From the NCBI GenBank assembly GCA_018376905.1, contig JAHAAK010000023.1, positions 1 through 38,660 of the forward strand: a stretch of 38,660 bases of DNA. Reading direction: 5' to 3'. This document shows positions 30,459-38,660 of this stretch, in pieces. Both the position numbers and the translations under genes were made by a program. Under the pieces are notes generated by a model. That model had not been told where the DNA came from. It searched no databases and saw only the letters and a program-made list of their open reading frames with translations. The DNA comes from Collinsella sp. Its GTDB lineage: Bacteria > Actinomycetota > Coriobacteriia > Coriobacteriales > Coriobacteriaceae. The first letter of the stretch is position 1. Every line of letters begins with the position of its first letter.

Positions 30459-33256
30459 AAAGCGTCAGCGCAGCGCTTGCAGATATGCGCGTGGCCGTTG
30501 TACTCGCCGACGGTGGTGCGGTAGTTCCAGCAACGGTCGCAGCACTCGCCCTCGGCCGCCTCGATGGCAACGGAGAGTTCCTCGCCCTGGGTCAGCTCAA
30601 CATCGGAAACGATGTAGAACTCGGCCAGGTCGACGGCCTTATCACCGGTCAGCAGCGCGTACATCTCGGCGGGAACGACCGCCTTGACGCGGACCTGCTG
30701 GCTCTTGGTGAAGGTACCGGCGGAGCGGGCATCCTCAAGGGCCTTGGTCACGGCGCTACGGAGCTCGAGTGAAGCCTCGAGCACGCCCTCAAACTCATTG
30801 GCCTCGTCGAACGTGATGGGCGACTTGTACCAATCGAGCAGCGCGGCGTACTTCTGGTGATCGACGCAGCCGGCGGGCGCATAGGCCATGGCCTCGTCAA
30901 CCGTGTAGGACAGGATCGGCTGAAGGTCGCGCATGAGCATCGAGAAGAGCTCGGCCAGCACGGTCTGGGCGCTGCGGCGCTCGAGCGAGCCGGGCTTCTC
31001 ACAGTACAGACGGTCCTTCAGGGCGTCGAGATACACGTTGGAGAGCTCGGTAACCACGAAGTCGTAGAGCGCACGGTAAGCGCGCGGGAACTCGTAGCAA
31101 GAGTAAGCGTCGTCGACCTCGGCCTGGACCTGGGTCAGACGGGCAACCATGAGCTTGTCGAGCGGCAACAGGTCGGCAAAGGCGACGCCGTCGGTCTCGG
31201 GCTCAAACTGGCCCTCGAGCTCGGAGAGCAGGAAGCGCAGCGTGTTGCGGAAACGACGGTAGGCATCGGACGTACGAGCGAGGATCTCGTGGTCGATGGA
31301 AACGTCGGAGCTGGTATCGACAGATGCAACCCACAGACGGATGATGTCGGCACCCATCTCGTCACAGACCTTGTTGGGGTCGATGACGTTACCGAGCGAC
31401 TTGGACATCTTGCGGCCCTGGCCGTCGAGCGTGAAGCCCTGCGAGACGACCGCCTTATACGGAGCGTGGCCATTGGCTCCCACCGAGGTGAGCAACGAGC
31501 TCTGGAACCAACCGCGGTGCTGGTCGGAGCCCTCGAGGTACACATCCGCCGGATACTCCAGCTCGGGACGGTACTCGCAGACGGCCTTCCAGGAGACGCC
31601 GGAATCCCACCACACGTCGAGGATGTCCTTATCGGCCTTGAGGTGATGGCCGCCGCACTTGGGGCAGACGCAGGCCTCGCCCAGGTAGCTCTCGGGAGCG
31701 TCGGTGAACCAGGCGTCGGAGCCCTTCTCGTGGAAGAGCTTGATGACGGCGTCGAGCGTGGCGTCGTTCATGACCTTCTCGCCGCAGTCGGCGCAGGTGT
31801 AGCTCGGGATGGGCACGCCCCAGTTGCGCTGGCGGCTGATGCACCAGTCGGGACGCTGCTCGACCATGGCACCGATGCGGTTGGCCGCGTGGGCCGGATA
31901 CCACTTGACGTTCTCGCGAACCTCTTTGCCAGCCTGCTCACGCAAACCGGTCTTGTCCATCGAGACAAACCACTGGTCGGTAGCACGGAAGAGCACCGGA
32001 TGCTTGCAGCGCCAGCAGTGCGGATAGCTGTGCGTGATCTTCTTCTCGAGGACTAGGGTACCGCGCTCGCGCAGGAACTCGATGATGTGCGGGTTGGCCT
32101 CATCGGTGTCCATACCGCTGAAGGGGCCACCGGTGCCAAACTCCTCGCCGGTGTAGAACTTGCCGTCGTCATCGACCGGCATGCAGATGTCGGTGATGCC
32201 CTCCTTGAGGCAGGCAAAGTAGTCGTCGACGCCGTGGCCGGGCGAGTTGTGGACAATACCGGTACCGTCATCGACACCGACGTAATCGGCCAGCAGCGCC
32301 ACGCCCTCGACACCGTCGAAGATCGGCTGCTTGTAGTGGATGTGGTGGAAGGTCTCGGCGGGAACCACATAGGGCTTGCCGTCGACCATAACCGGAGTGT
32401 ACTCCCAGCCAAACTCCTCGCAGCACTTAGGAGCCAGGTCCTCGAGCATGACCTCGGCGCGGCCGTCGTGCTCAACGGCGACGTAGGCGGCGCCGGGCTT
32501 GAGGGAAACTGCCTGGTCGGAGGGGATGGTCCACGGCGTGGTCGTCCAGATGATAAAGTCGACCGGGCCGTCGAAGTTCTCGAGACCGGCGGGCTTGGAG
32601 GTCATCTCAAAGCGCACGAAGATGGACGGGCTCGTCTCGTCGGAGTACTCGATCTCAGCCTCGGCCAGCGCGGTGTGGCAGTGCTTGCACCAGTGGACGG
32701 GCTTGTGGCCGCGATAGATCATGCCCTTGTCGAACATGGCCTTGAAGACCTCAATGTCGGCGGCGTCATGCTGGTGATAGAGCGTCAGATACGGGTTGTC
32801 CCAGTCGCCAAGCACGCCAAGGCGACGGAAGCCAGCCTTCTGGAGCTCGATGTTCTCGACAGCGAACTTGTTGCAAAGCTCGCGGATCTTAGCCGTGGAG
32901 GTCTGGTTGAACTTCTCGGTGCCGAGCTTCTCCTCGACCTTATGTTCGATCGGCTGACCGTGGCAGTCCCAACCGGGAACATAGGGAACCTCATAGCCCT
33001 GCATCATCCAGTAACGGTTGATCATGTCCTTGGAGATCTTGTTCATGGCGTGGCCGATGTGGATCGGGCCGTTGGCGTACGGAGGGCCGTCGTGCAGCAC
33101 GAACTTCTTGTGACCCTCGTTCTTCTTTAGAACTTGCTCGTAGACCTTGTTGTCCTGCCAGTCCTTGAGTCGCTTTGGCTCGGACTTGGAAAGACCGGCA
33201 CGCATGGGAAATCCGGTTTTGGGCAGATTCATCGTCTGCTTGTACTCGTTTGCCAC
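30455..33256 (-). CDS. ileS: Isoleucyl-tRNA synthetase
   Basis: Class Ia synthetase for tRNA-Ile, 933 aa. HIGH is in PYANGPIHIGHAMNK (66-69); KMSKS is in GRKMSKSLGN, near residue 600; the CP1 editing domain lies between (TTTPWTIPSDQAVS...DDGTGIVHNSPGHG). The C-terminus carries a zinc-binding Cys cluster (CCDRCWNYR...ICKRC), the bacterial-type ending. ATG at 33256 is preceded by GAAAGGGG. Expression is controlled by the T-box leader directly upstream. Confidence 0.98.
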   Translation of the reverse strand: MANEYKQTMNLPKTGFPMRAGLSKSEPKRLKDWQDNKVYEQVLKKNEGHKKFVLHDGPPYANGPIHIGHAMNKISKDMINRYWMMQGYEVPYVPGWDCHGQPIEHKVEEKLGTEKFNQTSTAKIRELCNKFAVENIELQKAGFRRLGVLGDWDNPYLTLYHQHDAADIEVFKAMFDKGMIYRGHKPVHWCKHCHTALAEAEIEYSDETSPSIFVRFEMTSKPAGLENFDGPVDFIIWTTTPWTIPSDQAVSLKPGAAYVAVEHDGRAEVMLEDLAPKCCEEFGWEYTPVMVDGKPYVVPAETFHHIHYKQPIFDGVEGVALLADYVGVDDGTGIVHNSPGHGVDDYFACLKEGITDICMPVDDDGKFYTGEEFGTGGPFSGMDTDEANPHIIEFLRERGTLVLEKKITHSYPHCWRCKHPVLFRATDQWFVSMDKTGLREQAGKEVRENVKWYPAHAANRIGAMVEQRPDWCISRQRNWGVPIPSYTCADCGEKVMNDATLDAVIKLFHEKGSDAWFTDAPESYLGEACVCPKCGGHHLKADKDILDVWWDSGVSWKAVCEYRPELEYPADVYLEGSDQHRGWFQSSLLTSVGANGHAPYKAVVSQGFTLDGQGRKMSKSLGNVIDPNKVCDEMGADIIRLWVASVDTSSDVSIDHEILARTSDAYRRFRNTLRFLLSELEGQFEPETDGVAFADLLPLDKLMVARLTQVQAEVDDAYSCYEFPRAYRALYDFVVTELSNVYLDALKDRLYCEKPGSLERRSAQTVLAELFSMLMRDLQPILSYTVDEAMAYAPAGCVDHQKYAALLDWYKSPITFDEANEFEGVLEASLELRSAVTKALEDARSAGTFTKSQQVRVKAVVPAEMYALLTGDKAVDLAEFYIVSDVELTQGEELSVAIEAAEGECCDRCWNYRTTVGEYNGHAHICKRCADAL

Positions 33257-33299
33257 GGTACCCCTTTCTTGTCATGGGCGCGCACGCCCTCTGGGCACC

Positions 33300-33337
33300 A
33301 AAAAAGCGCCCGTCCCTACAAGCTGGGACGAAGCGCC
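33300..33337 (-). terminator. Attenuator terminator of the ileS T-box
   Basis: A 6-bp core (33311-33316 with 33325-33330), extended by GCGC pairing on the outside, with an 8-base loop and a T6 run on the minus strand, 44 bases before ileS. Confidence 0.92.
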
Positions 33338-33605
33338 ACAAAACGGACAGTCTGTCCGTAAAAGCTCTTCGCTTAACCACCCAGCTTAGATGCCCTCGCT
33401 CGCGTCGCCGCGCGCTCGCATCCGTTACTCGGCTGGTCTGTATCGACGACCATCTCGGCGATGTCTACTAAGACGAACCTGCGCGGCACGTCCGTTGGGA
33501 CCGCAGCTCCGGGGTGATTTTCATCGGTCGCATGCACGGGTTCTCAGCGCTCCCCGCTCTCTGTAGCATGCGGACGGCCGACTACTCGTCCCCATCAACG
33601 CTTAT
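33300..33605 (-). promoter_or_regulatory. Isoleucine T-box leader of ileS
   Basis: The minus-strand leader has all landmarks of a T-box riboswitch: a Stem I start (GGGGACGAGTAG near 33583-33595), AGAGAGC and GCTGAGAA segments, a specifier loop GATGAAAATCACC with ATC (Ile) at 33518-33516, the T-box core GCTGGGTGGTTAAGCG (about 33370-33386), and a terminator hairpin (CGTCCC/GGGACG, 33311-33330) followed by TTTTTT (33300-33305). Uncharged tRNA-Ile would pair with the TGG bulge, stabilise the antiterminator and allow ileS transcription. This is known T-box behaviour; the class here appears to be transcriptional. Confidence 0.95.
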
Positions 33606-33612
33606 GCGGAGT

Positions 33613-33641
33613 ATGCTAGCACGTTCAGCGCCGGCGAAAAA
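33613..33641 (-). promoter_or_regulatory. Candidate extended -10 promoter for the T-box leader
   Basis: TGCTAGCAT on the minus strand (33621-33613) is an extended -10 whose predicted start, near 33606, coincides with the 5' end of the T-box Stem I. The -35 at 17 bases spacing (TTTTTC) is weak, as usual with extended -10 sites. Confidence 0.5.
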
Positions 33642-33742
33642 CCCTCAACACTGGTTTTATACGTTCGAAATTTCTCGCGGCTGTGGACCTTCTCTTGGAG
33701 CAAAATACCTGAAAGCACTTTATCGAACGAAAGAAGGTTGCT

Positions 33743-34825
33743 ATGCGCACGATTGGAATGAGCGACTACACCGTTGGCGAGGATTGTTTTACCGAGTTGC
33801 CCGCCGCGCTGGCAGAGTACGGAACGACCAAGGTCGCCATCATCGGCGGCAAGCGAGCCCTGGCTGCGGCGCTGCCGGGCATCGAGGCTGCGCTGGCAGG
33901 CACCGACGTCGAGATTCTGGAGACGCGCGTCTACGGCACCAACAGCACGCGCGCCAATATCGCCAAGGTCGTGAACTCCCCCGCTTGCCATCAGGCAGAC
34001 GTGCTTATCGCCTGTGGCGGCGGCAAGGCACTCGACACCGTGAAGACCGCAGCCATCGAGCTCAAGAAGATCGTCTTCACCGTCCCGACGATCTGTTCCA
34101 ACTGCTCGGCCGCGACCGCCATTGCCGTCGTGTACAACGACGACGGCTCGCTCGAGGGATATTCGTACCCCAACCGACCTGCGCATATCTTCATCAACCC
34201 CAAGATTATCGCCGAAGCTCCGGCGGAGTACTTTTGGGCCGGCGTGGGCGACGCCCTGTCCAAGCAGCCCGAGGTCGAGTACGCCACGAGCGCCGGCAAC
34301 CTGGAGCACACCGCCGGCCTTGGCCTGGCACTCGCCCACACCTGCTCCGAGCCTCTGTTTACTTATGGCGTCCAGGGTCTTGAGGACGCGCGCCGGAATC
34401 TGTCGAGCGAGGCCGTCAAGCAGATCGCGCTCGACATCGTGGTCAACACGGGCTATGTCTCGAACCTGACCAACCAAAACGATTACTACTACAACTCGAG
34501 CGTGGCGCACGCGTTCTACAATGCGACGTGCAGCATTCCGCGCGAGGGAACCTATCTGCACGGTGAGGTCGTGAGCCTGGGCGTGCTCGTGCTGTTTGCC
34601 TATACGGGCGATACCGAGAGCCTTGAACGCTACGCCGCCTTTAACAAGCAGATGGGCCTGCCCGTAACGCTTGAGCAGGTCGGACTTTCCGAGGCCGACA
34701 TCCCTGCCCTGTGCGAATACGCACACGCCACCAACGAGTGGAAGCAAGGCAACCCGGAGCCCTTCACCGACGAAAAGTTCGCCGCCGCCATCAAGGCCGC
34801 CAACGCCTACGGCCACACGCTCTAG
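33743..34825 (+). CDS. Iron-containing alcohol/glycerol dehydrogenase family protein
   Basis: A 360-aa NAD(P)-dependent, metal-dependent dehydrogenase of the GldA-like branch. The nucleotide loop is GGGKALDTVK (92-101), TVPTICSNCSAAT follows, and the metal ligands are Asp170 (GVGDALSK), His256 (SVAHAFYN) and His273 (YLHGEVVSLG), all kept. The substrate may be glycerol or another polyol; family members also include dihydroxyacetone or butanol enzymes, so I give no symbol. ATG at 33743 has GAAAGAAGG upstream. It is divergent from the ileS T-box and ends at a strong bidirectional terminator shared with the DUF523 gene. Confidence 0.9.
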   Translation: MRTIGMSDYTVGEDCFTELPAALAEYGTTKVAIIGGKRALAAALPGIEAALAGTDVEILETRVYGTNSTRANIAKVVNSPACHQADVLIACGGGKALDTVKTAAIELKKIVFTVPTICSNCSAATAIAVVYNDDGSLEGYSYPNRPAHIFINPKIIAEAPAEYFWAGVGDALSKQPEVEYATSAGNLEHTAGLGLALAHTCSEPLFTYGVQGLEDARRNLSSEAVKQIALDIVVNTGYVSNLTNQNDYYYNSSVAHAFYNATCSIPREGTYLHGEVVSLGVLVLFAYTGDTESLERYAAFNKQMGLPVTLEQVGLSEADIPALCEYAHATNEWKQGNPEPFTDEKFAAAIKAANAYGHTL

Positions 34826-34834
34826 GCCTAGCCC

Positions 34835-34875
34835 AAAACCACCACAAGGGAGCAGTGCCCTTGTGGTGGTTTTTT
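34835..34875. terminator. Bidirectional terminator between the dehydrogenase and DUF523 genes
   Basis: A perfect 16-bp stem (34835-34850 with 34858-34873), a 7-base loop, T-rich on the plus side and four T on the minus side. It lies between two convergent stop codons. The AAAACCACCACA half resembles the glycosyltransferase terminator at 27041. Confidence 0.92.
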
Positions 34876-35329
34876 ATTGCTCCAGCATGCTGGGGTCGAA
34901 CTCGCTAGCTGGTATAACGCGATAGCCGTGACGCAGCAACAGATCAACGAAGACGCCGTTGCCCGCGGTGAGCGTACCGCTAAAGGTACCGTCGTAGATG
35001 CGACCCGCGCCGCACGAGGGACTGCGGTCCTGCAATACGCACGCAGCAATCTCGGACGGTCCGCCTGCCTGCTCGCACATATCGAGCGCACGTTGGGCAC
35101 CCAGGCGAAATTCGCGATCAACCGAGATGCCCTCGCAGGTACGGACCTCGCCGTTCACAATCTCGGACGGCTTGCGCGGCGTGGGCAGGCCGCCAAAGAC
35201 CTCAGGGCACACCAAGAGGACCTCGGTCCCCGTGAGCTCGCATGCCTCGACCAGCTCGCGATGGTAGTTGTCGAGCCCGTTATACTTGCAGCTCTCGCCC
35301 ATCAAGCAGGCACTTACCACGATCTTCAT
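34874..35329 (-). CDS. DUF523 family protein
   Basis: A 151-aa protein of the DUF523 (YbbK-like) family, function unknown. Cysteine-containing motifs are conserved: SACLMGESCKYNG near the N-terminus, CPEVFGGLPTPR (about 41-52), and VLQDRSPSCGAG. The cysteine arrangement suggests metal or Fe-S binding, but that is inference. ATG at 35329 (MKIVVSACL) follows GGAAGAG and matches the family start; the frame extends to 35392 across the ftsH terminator. Convergent with the dehydrogenase gene. Confidence 0.85.
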   Translation of the reverse strand: MKIVVSACLMGESCKYNGLDNYHRELVEACELTGTEVLLVCPEVFGGLPTPRKPSEIVNGEVRTCEGISVDREFRLGAQRALDMCEQAGGPSEIAACVLQDRSPSCGAGRIYDGTFSGTLTAGNGVFVDLLLRHGYRVIPASEFDPSMLEQ

Positions 35330-35347
35330 ATACAACTCTTCCCACGC

Positions 35348-35384
35348 AAAACGCCCCATTTGAGATGGACACTCAAATGGGGCG
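35348..35384 (-). terminator. Terminator of ftsH
   Basis: A perfect 13-bp stem (35352-35364 with 35372-35384), 7-base loop, followed on the minus strand by TTTTG. It lies 22 bases after the ftsH stop and just before the DUF523 start. Confidence 0.8.
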
Positions 35385-35405
35385 ATTGACACTGCGCAAC
35401 TAGTA

Positions 35406-37313
35406 TTACTGCTGCTTTGGCATCAGCGGATTCTCGCGCGTAAGGAGATTCATAAACTCCTCACCCGTAATCGTCTCCTTCTTGTACAGATAACGAGCCA
35501 GCTCGTGGAGCTTAAACTTGTTCTCCTTCAGGATCTGCAGAGCGCGGTCGTGCGCGTCCTCGATCAGCTTGGCGACAATCGCGTCCACGCGCTCGGCCGT
35601 ACCGGGGGCGCAGGTGAGCGACGTGTCCTGATTGAGGTACGCATTCTGAACGGTACCGAGCGCCATCATGCCAAACTCATCGGACATACCAAAGCGCGTC
35701 ACCATGTTACGGGCGAGCTTGGTGGCCTGCTCGATATCGTTGGCTGCGCCGGTCGTCATCTCACCAAAGATGAGCTCCTCGGCTGCACGGCCACCGCAAT
35801 AGACGGCGAGCTTGTCCAGGACCTCCTGACGTGTGGTCAGGAAGCGCTCATCCTCCTCGACCTGCATGGTGTAGCCCAGAGCACCGCTCGTGCGCGGCAC
35901 GATGGTGATCTTCGTGACCGGCGCAGAGCCCTTCTGGCGAGCGGCAACGATGGCATGACCGATCTCGTGGTAAGAAACGACCTGCTTCTCGTGGTCGGAC
36001 AGCACCGTGGACTTGCGCTGCTGACCGGCGATGACGACCTCCACCGACTCCTCAAAATCGTCCTGCGTGGCGCGCTTGCGACCCTCGCGGACGGCACGCA
36101 GCGCGCCCTCGTTGATGATGTTGGCCAGGTCGGCGCCCGAGGCACCGGGCGTGGCGCGGGCAATCGCGGTCAGGTCGATCGGCGGCTGCGTCTTCACGCT
36201 CTTGGCATGCAACTCAAGAATGTTCTTACGGCCGGTCAGGTCGGGCAGCTCAACGGGGATACGGCGGTCAAAACGACCGGGACGCAGCAAGGCCGGGTCA
36301 AGGCTGTCGGGGCGGTTGGTAGCAGCGAGAACGACAATACCCTTGTGGTTATCGAAGCCGTCCATCTCGGTCAGCAGCTGGTTGAGCGTCTGCTCGCGCT
36401 CGTCATTGCCACTAAAGCCGCCGCCATCGCGCTTCTTGCCGATGGTATCGATCTCATCGATAAAGACGATGCACGGGGCTTTTTCCTTAGCCTGCTTAAA
36501 CAGATCGCGCACCTTGGCGGCGCCGCGGCCGACGAACATCTCGACGAACTCAGAGCCCGAAATGCTAAAGAACGGCACGCCCGCTTCGCCGGCCACGGCC
36601 TTGGCAAGCAGGGTTTTACCGGTACCCGGAGGGCCGACAAGGAGGGCACCTCGCGGCAGCTTGGCGCCGATCTCCTCGTAGCGCTGCGGCTTCTCCAGAA
36701 AGTCGACGACCTCCTTGAGGGACTCCTTGGCCTCTTCCTGGCCTGCAACATCCTTAAAGGTCACGCCCACGTCCTTGGAGGCGATCACACGCGCGCCGGA
36801 CTTGCCCAGTCCACCGCCGCCAAAACCACCGCCGCCAAAGTTCATCGACGGACCGTCGTCACCCATAGCCTTCTTCATACGGCGGTTGAGCCACCAGCCA
36901 ATCAGGAAGAAAATCGCCATGGGAAGAATGAGGGTGAGCAGGTAGTAGGTCATCAGTCCCGAATTCTTATCGGGAACGACCGACTCAAGCGAGGCGCCAG
37001 ATTCAAGCACGCGATCGGTAAAACCCGCGTCATTCGGTACGCCGGTCGTCTTGTAGGCGATGTTCTCGTCCTCGCCCTTTTTGGTGTAATAAATCGTGTA
37101 ATCGTCCGTGTTGTACTCGACCTTGTCGACACTCTTCTTATCGAGCGCTTTGACAAACGTCGAGTAATCGGTCTTCGTAATCTGCTGCGTGTGACCGATG
37201 TTGGGGAACAGAACGGTCGAGAGCACGAGGTAGACGACGAAGGCGATGAGCACGTAGAGGATCATATTCCGTCTACGTTTGTTGTCATCCATCTCCATCT
37301 GCTTGAACTCCAT
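35406..37313 (-). CDS. ftsH: ATP-dependent zinc metalloprotease FtsH
   Basis: Membrane-bound AAA+ protease for quality control, 635 aa. Helix 1 is at about 17-36, a periplasmic/extracytoplasmic domain at about 40-120, helix 2 at about 122-142, then a Gly-rich linker (about 159-170). Walker A is GPPGTGKT (227-234), Walker B IVFIDEID (282-289), SRH in ATNRPDSLDPALLRPGRFDR, and zinc HEIGH (449-453) with the third ligand in GAANDIEQAT. The first ATG (37313) has no ribosome site; ATG at 37298 has GGAG 9 bases upstream and may be the true start. Divergent from cobO and ended by a terminator at 35348. Confidence 0.96.
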   Translation of the reverse strand: MEFKQMEMDDNKRRRNMILYVLIAFVVYLVLSTVLFPNIGHTQQITKTDYSTFVKALDKKSVDKVEYNTDDYTIYYTKKGEDENIAYKTTGVPNDAGFTDRVLESGASLESVVPDKNSGLMTYYLLTLILPMAIFFLIGWWLNRRMKKAMGDDGPSMNFGGGGFGGGGLGKSGARVIASKDVGVTFKDVAGQEEAKESLKEVVDFLEKPQRYEEIGAKLPRGALLVGPPGTGKTLLAKAVAGEAGVPFFSISGSEFVEMFVGRGAAKVRDLFKQAKEKAPCIVFIDEIDTIGKKRDGGGFSGNDEREQTLNQLLTEMDGFDNHKGIVVLAATNRPDSLDPALLRPGRFDRRIPVELPDLTGRKNILELHAKSVKTQPPIDLTAIARATPGASGADLANIINEGALRAVREGRKRATQDDFEESVEVVIAGQQRKSTVLSDHEKQVVSYHEIGHAIVAARQKGSAPVTKITIVPRTSGALGYTMQVEEDERFLTTRQEVLDKLAVYCGGRAAEELIFGEMTTGAANDIEQATKLARNMVTRFGMSDEFGMMALGTVQNAYLNQDTSLTCAPGTAERVDAIVAKLIEDAHDRALQILKENKFKLHELARYLYKKETITGEEFMNLLTRENPLMPKQQ

Positions 37314-37390
37314 CTACTGGGGTTGATAATGTTTTCTAGAATACCCAACCCGGACGGCGATAAACCCACGCCGGGCACGAAAGGACAGAG

Positions 37391-37876
37391 ATGGCATCAC
37401 TGGAAGTCGGCAAGGTTCAAATCTATACGGGCGACGGCAAGGGCAAGACGACGGCTGCGCTGGGACTCGCGCTGCGCGCCACGGGCTATGGACTTAACGT
37501 GCTCATGCTTCAGTTTGCCAAGAAGCTACACTGCGCCGAACATGACGCAGCGCCGCGCCTGGGGCTGCGTATTGTGCAGGCCGATCGCGACACGCCCGAG
37601 GCTTGCGCCGCACAGATCATGGAGCTCGCACGCGAGCAGATTAGCCAGGTCGACGTGCTGATCTTGGATGAGCTGGGGGAAGCCATGCGACGGGGCTTTG
37701 TGACGCACGATGATGTCGAAGCGTTGATCGCGATGAAACCGACCGCCACGGAACTCGTACTCACCGGCCGCGGCTTGCTGCCCCTCGCCGACCTTGCCGA
37801 CCTAGTAACCGAAATGCGCCCCGTCAAACACTATTTCGACGAAGGCCTCCTAGCCCGCCAAGGCATCGAATACTAG
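37391..37876 (+). CDS. cobO: Cob(I)yrinic acid a,c-diamide adenosyltransferase
   Basis: CobO/BtuR/CobA-type enzyme (161 aa) that adds the adenosyl group to cob(I)alamin or its precursors. The P-loop is GDGKGKTT (14-21), with VDVLILDELGEAMRRG, VLTGRGLLPLADLADLVTEM and the C-terminal VKHYFDEGLLARQGIEY typical of the family. No other cobalamin gene is nearby, so salvage of corrinoids is a plausible role. ATG at 37391 follows GAAAGGA. The leader contains a GC-rich hairpin (about 37348-37374), with no sign of a cobalamin riboswitch. Confidence 0.93.
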   Translation: MASLEVGKVQIYTGDGKGKTTAALGLALRATGYGLNVLMLQFAKKLHCAEHDAAPRLGLRIVQADRDTPEACAAQIMELAREQISQVDVLILDELGEAMRRGFVTHDDVEALIAMKPTATELVLTGRGLLPLADLADLVTEMRPVKHYFDEGLLARQGIEY

Positions 37877-37902
37877 CCATTGCGGACGTCCCCAATGGCT
37901 AG
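37873..37902. terminator. Hairpin at the convergent ends of cobO and the MATE fragment
   Basis: A perfect 10-bp stem (37873-37882 with 37893-37902), 10-base loop, containing both stop codons (TAG of cobO and TAG of the MATE frame). There is no T run, so it may be a weak bidirectional terminator or 3'-end stabiliser. Confidence 0.5.
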
Positions 37903-38570
37903 GCAGTGGCGCGGCCGAGCCAGTTGCCGCTGTGATGGTAGACGGTGAACATCGTAGCCGTGATGAGCCAGGTTGCGGGGTAAACCAGCAGCAGGTGCTC
38001 AAGAGACGGATCGAACGGCATAATCGCAAACACCCAGATCACCCTGAGCACGACGGTACCAAAAATCGTGAGCAGCATGGGCTGCAAGCTCACGCCGGCG
38101 CCGCGAATGGATCCCGACGCGTTCTCGATAATCGAGAAAATCGCATAGAACGGCGCAATGAAATGGAGGATGGTCGTGGTGTACGCCGAAATCGAAGCAT
38201 CGTCGACAAACAGACGAGACAGCGGACCCGAGAATACCAGCAGCACGGCAGACAGGCCACCAATGAGCATAAACGACAGCACGAGCGACGTATGGTAGCC
38301 CTTGCGCATGCGCTCGTAGTTGCGCGCGCCAAAGTTCTGCGCCGAGAACGTGGTGATCGACACGCCAAGCGCCTCGGTAACCATCCAGACAATGCCATCC
38401 AGGCGGCCCGAAAGACCCCAAGCCGTGGTGACATCGGCGCCAAACGAGTTGACCGACACCTGAATCAAAACGTTGGAAATCGAGTACGCAGCAGACTGAA
38501 AGCCAAGTGGCAGACCACACGAGATCATGCTCTTACAAATAGCAGGATCAATGCCGAGTTTGGACAGACA
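37899..38570 (-). pseudogene. 5'-truncated MATE family transporter
   Basis: The C-terminal half of a MATE multidrug/Na+ antiporter: about six membrane helices with GLPLGFQSAAYSISNVLIQVSVNSFG, WMVTEALGVSITTFSAQNFGARN and ENASGSIRGAGVSLQP, which are second-half signatures. Full MATE proteins are about 450 aa; only some 222 codons are open. Translation upstream of ATG 38528 still matches the family (LSKLGIDPAICKS) until an in-frame TAG at 38571-38573. Beyond that lies an unrelated terminator, so the first six helices are missing. The ATG at 38528 has no good ribosome site. Confidence 0.75.
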
Positions 38571-38593
38571 CTATGACCCAATCCGAGGGCACT

Positions 38594-38634
38594 AAAAAGA
38601 TAGGAGCCCCCGCTCGTGACCGCGGGTCGGGGCT
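38594..38634 (-). terminator. Terminator of a gene beyond the window's right edge
   Basis: AGCCCC/GGGGCT (38605-38610 with 38629-38634) plus inner GC pairing, followed on the minus strand by TATCTTTTT. It terminates an unseen minus-strand gene and lies immediately before the truncated MATE sequence. Confidence 0.7.
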
Positions 38635-38660
38635 GCGACAATGATGTTGAAGTGCCATAG

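Noticed and set aside
33514..34383. 289-aa plus-strand frame overlapping the T-box and dehydrogenase start
   Set aside because: Arg-rich out-of-frame translation; the dehydrogenase frame at 33743 has ribosome site and motifs.
37314..37390. Cobalamin riboswitch upstream of cobO
   Set aside because: Only 77 bases are available and no B12-box-like sequence is seen.
35505..37661. 718-aa open frame on the plus strand opposite ftsH
   Set aside because: Shadow of ftsH; also runs into cobO in the wrong frame.

Overview
The window looks like a chromosomal core region of a high-GC Gram-positive gut actinobacterium of the class Coriobacteriia, most likely Collinsella or a close relative. That assignment is an inference from GC-rich codon use, the gene content and my familiarity with such proteins; no rRNA or other decisive marker is present. 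I see no prophage, insertion sequence, CRISPR array, tRNA or rRNA gene. Almost all genes lie on the minus strand in short, tightly packed operons.

Region 1 (1-6940) is a self-contained fructose PTS locus. On the minus strand lie fruA (EIIBCA), ptsH (HPr), ptsI (EI) and fruK (1-phosphofructokinase), so the whole phosphorelay from PEP to fructose-1,6-bisphosphate is encoded together. A divergent RpiR-family regulator (+) faces fruA across a promoter region rich in repeats. Between fruA and ptsH is a 547-base gene-free stretch holding a perfect 42-bp inverted repeat and a second 24-bp one.

Region 2 (7000-13387) runs pepP/Q-like, efp, asp23-like, nusB, xseB, tlyA, nadK, recN, with stop/start overlaps in the later genes. 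Region 3 (13520-20196) runs alaS, ruvX, mltG, yqeG-like, aroK and a protein with the AroB fold that has lost the residues needed for dehydroquinate synthase activity. Region 4 (20391-23796) holds a small AT-rich two-helix membrane protein (+) and a compact operon: DUF948 protein, degenerate RsbW-like protein, SigB/SigF-type sigma factor, AI-2E family permease.

Region 5 (23897-30081) holds rarA, a dGTPase-like HD hydrolase, a small prepilin peptidase, a membrane family 2 glycosyltransferase, a RluD-type pseudouridine synthase and lspA. Region 6 (30082-33612) is ileS, preceded by a clear isoleucine T-box leader with an ATC specifier and a terminator, and followed by an unexplained structured intergenic region. 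Region 7 (33743-38660) holds an iron-type alcohol/glycerol dehydrogenase (+), a DUF523 protein, ftsH, a cob(I)alamin adenosyltransferase (+) and the C-terminal half of a MATE transporter that appears to be a pseudogene.

The most interesting signals are the metal-ligand-less AroB homologue beside an intact-looking shikimate kinase, the 42-bp perfect inverted repeat in the PTS locus, the folded region between ileS and lspA with competing stems and a possible pseudoknot, and the sigma-factor operon with a degenerate anti-sigma kinase.
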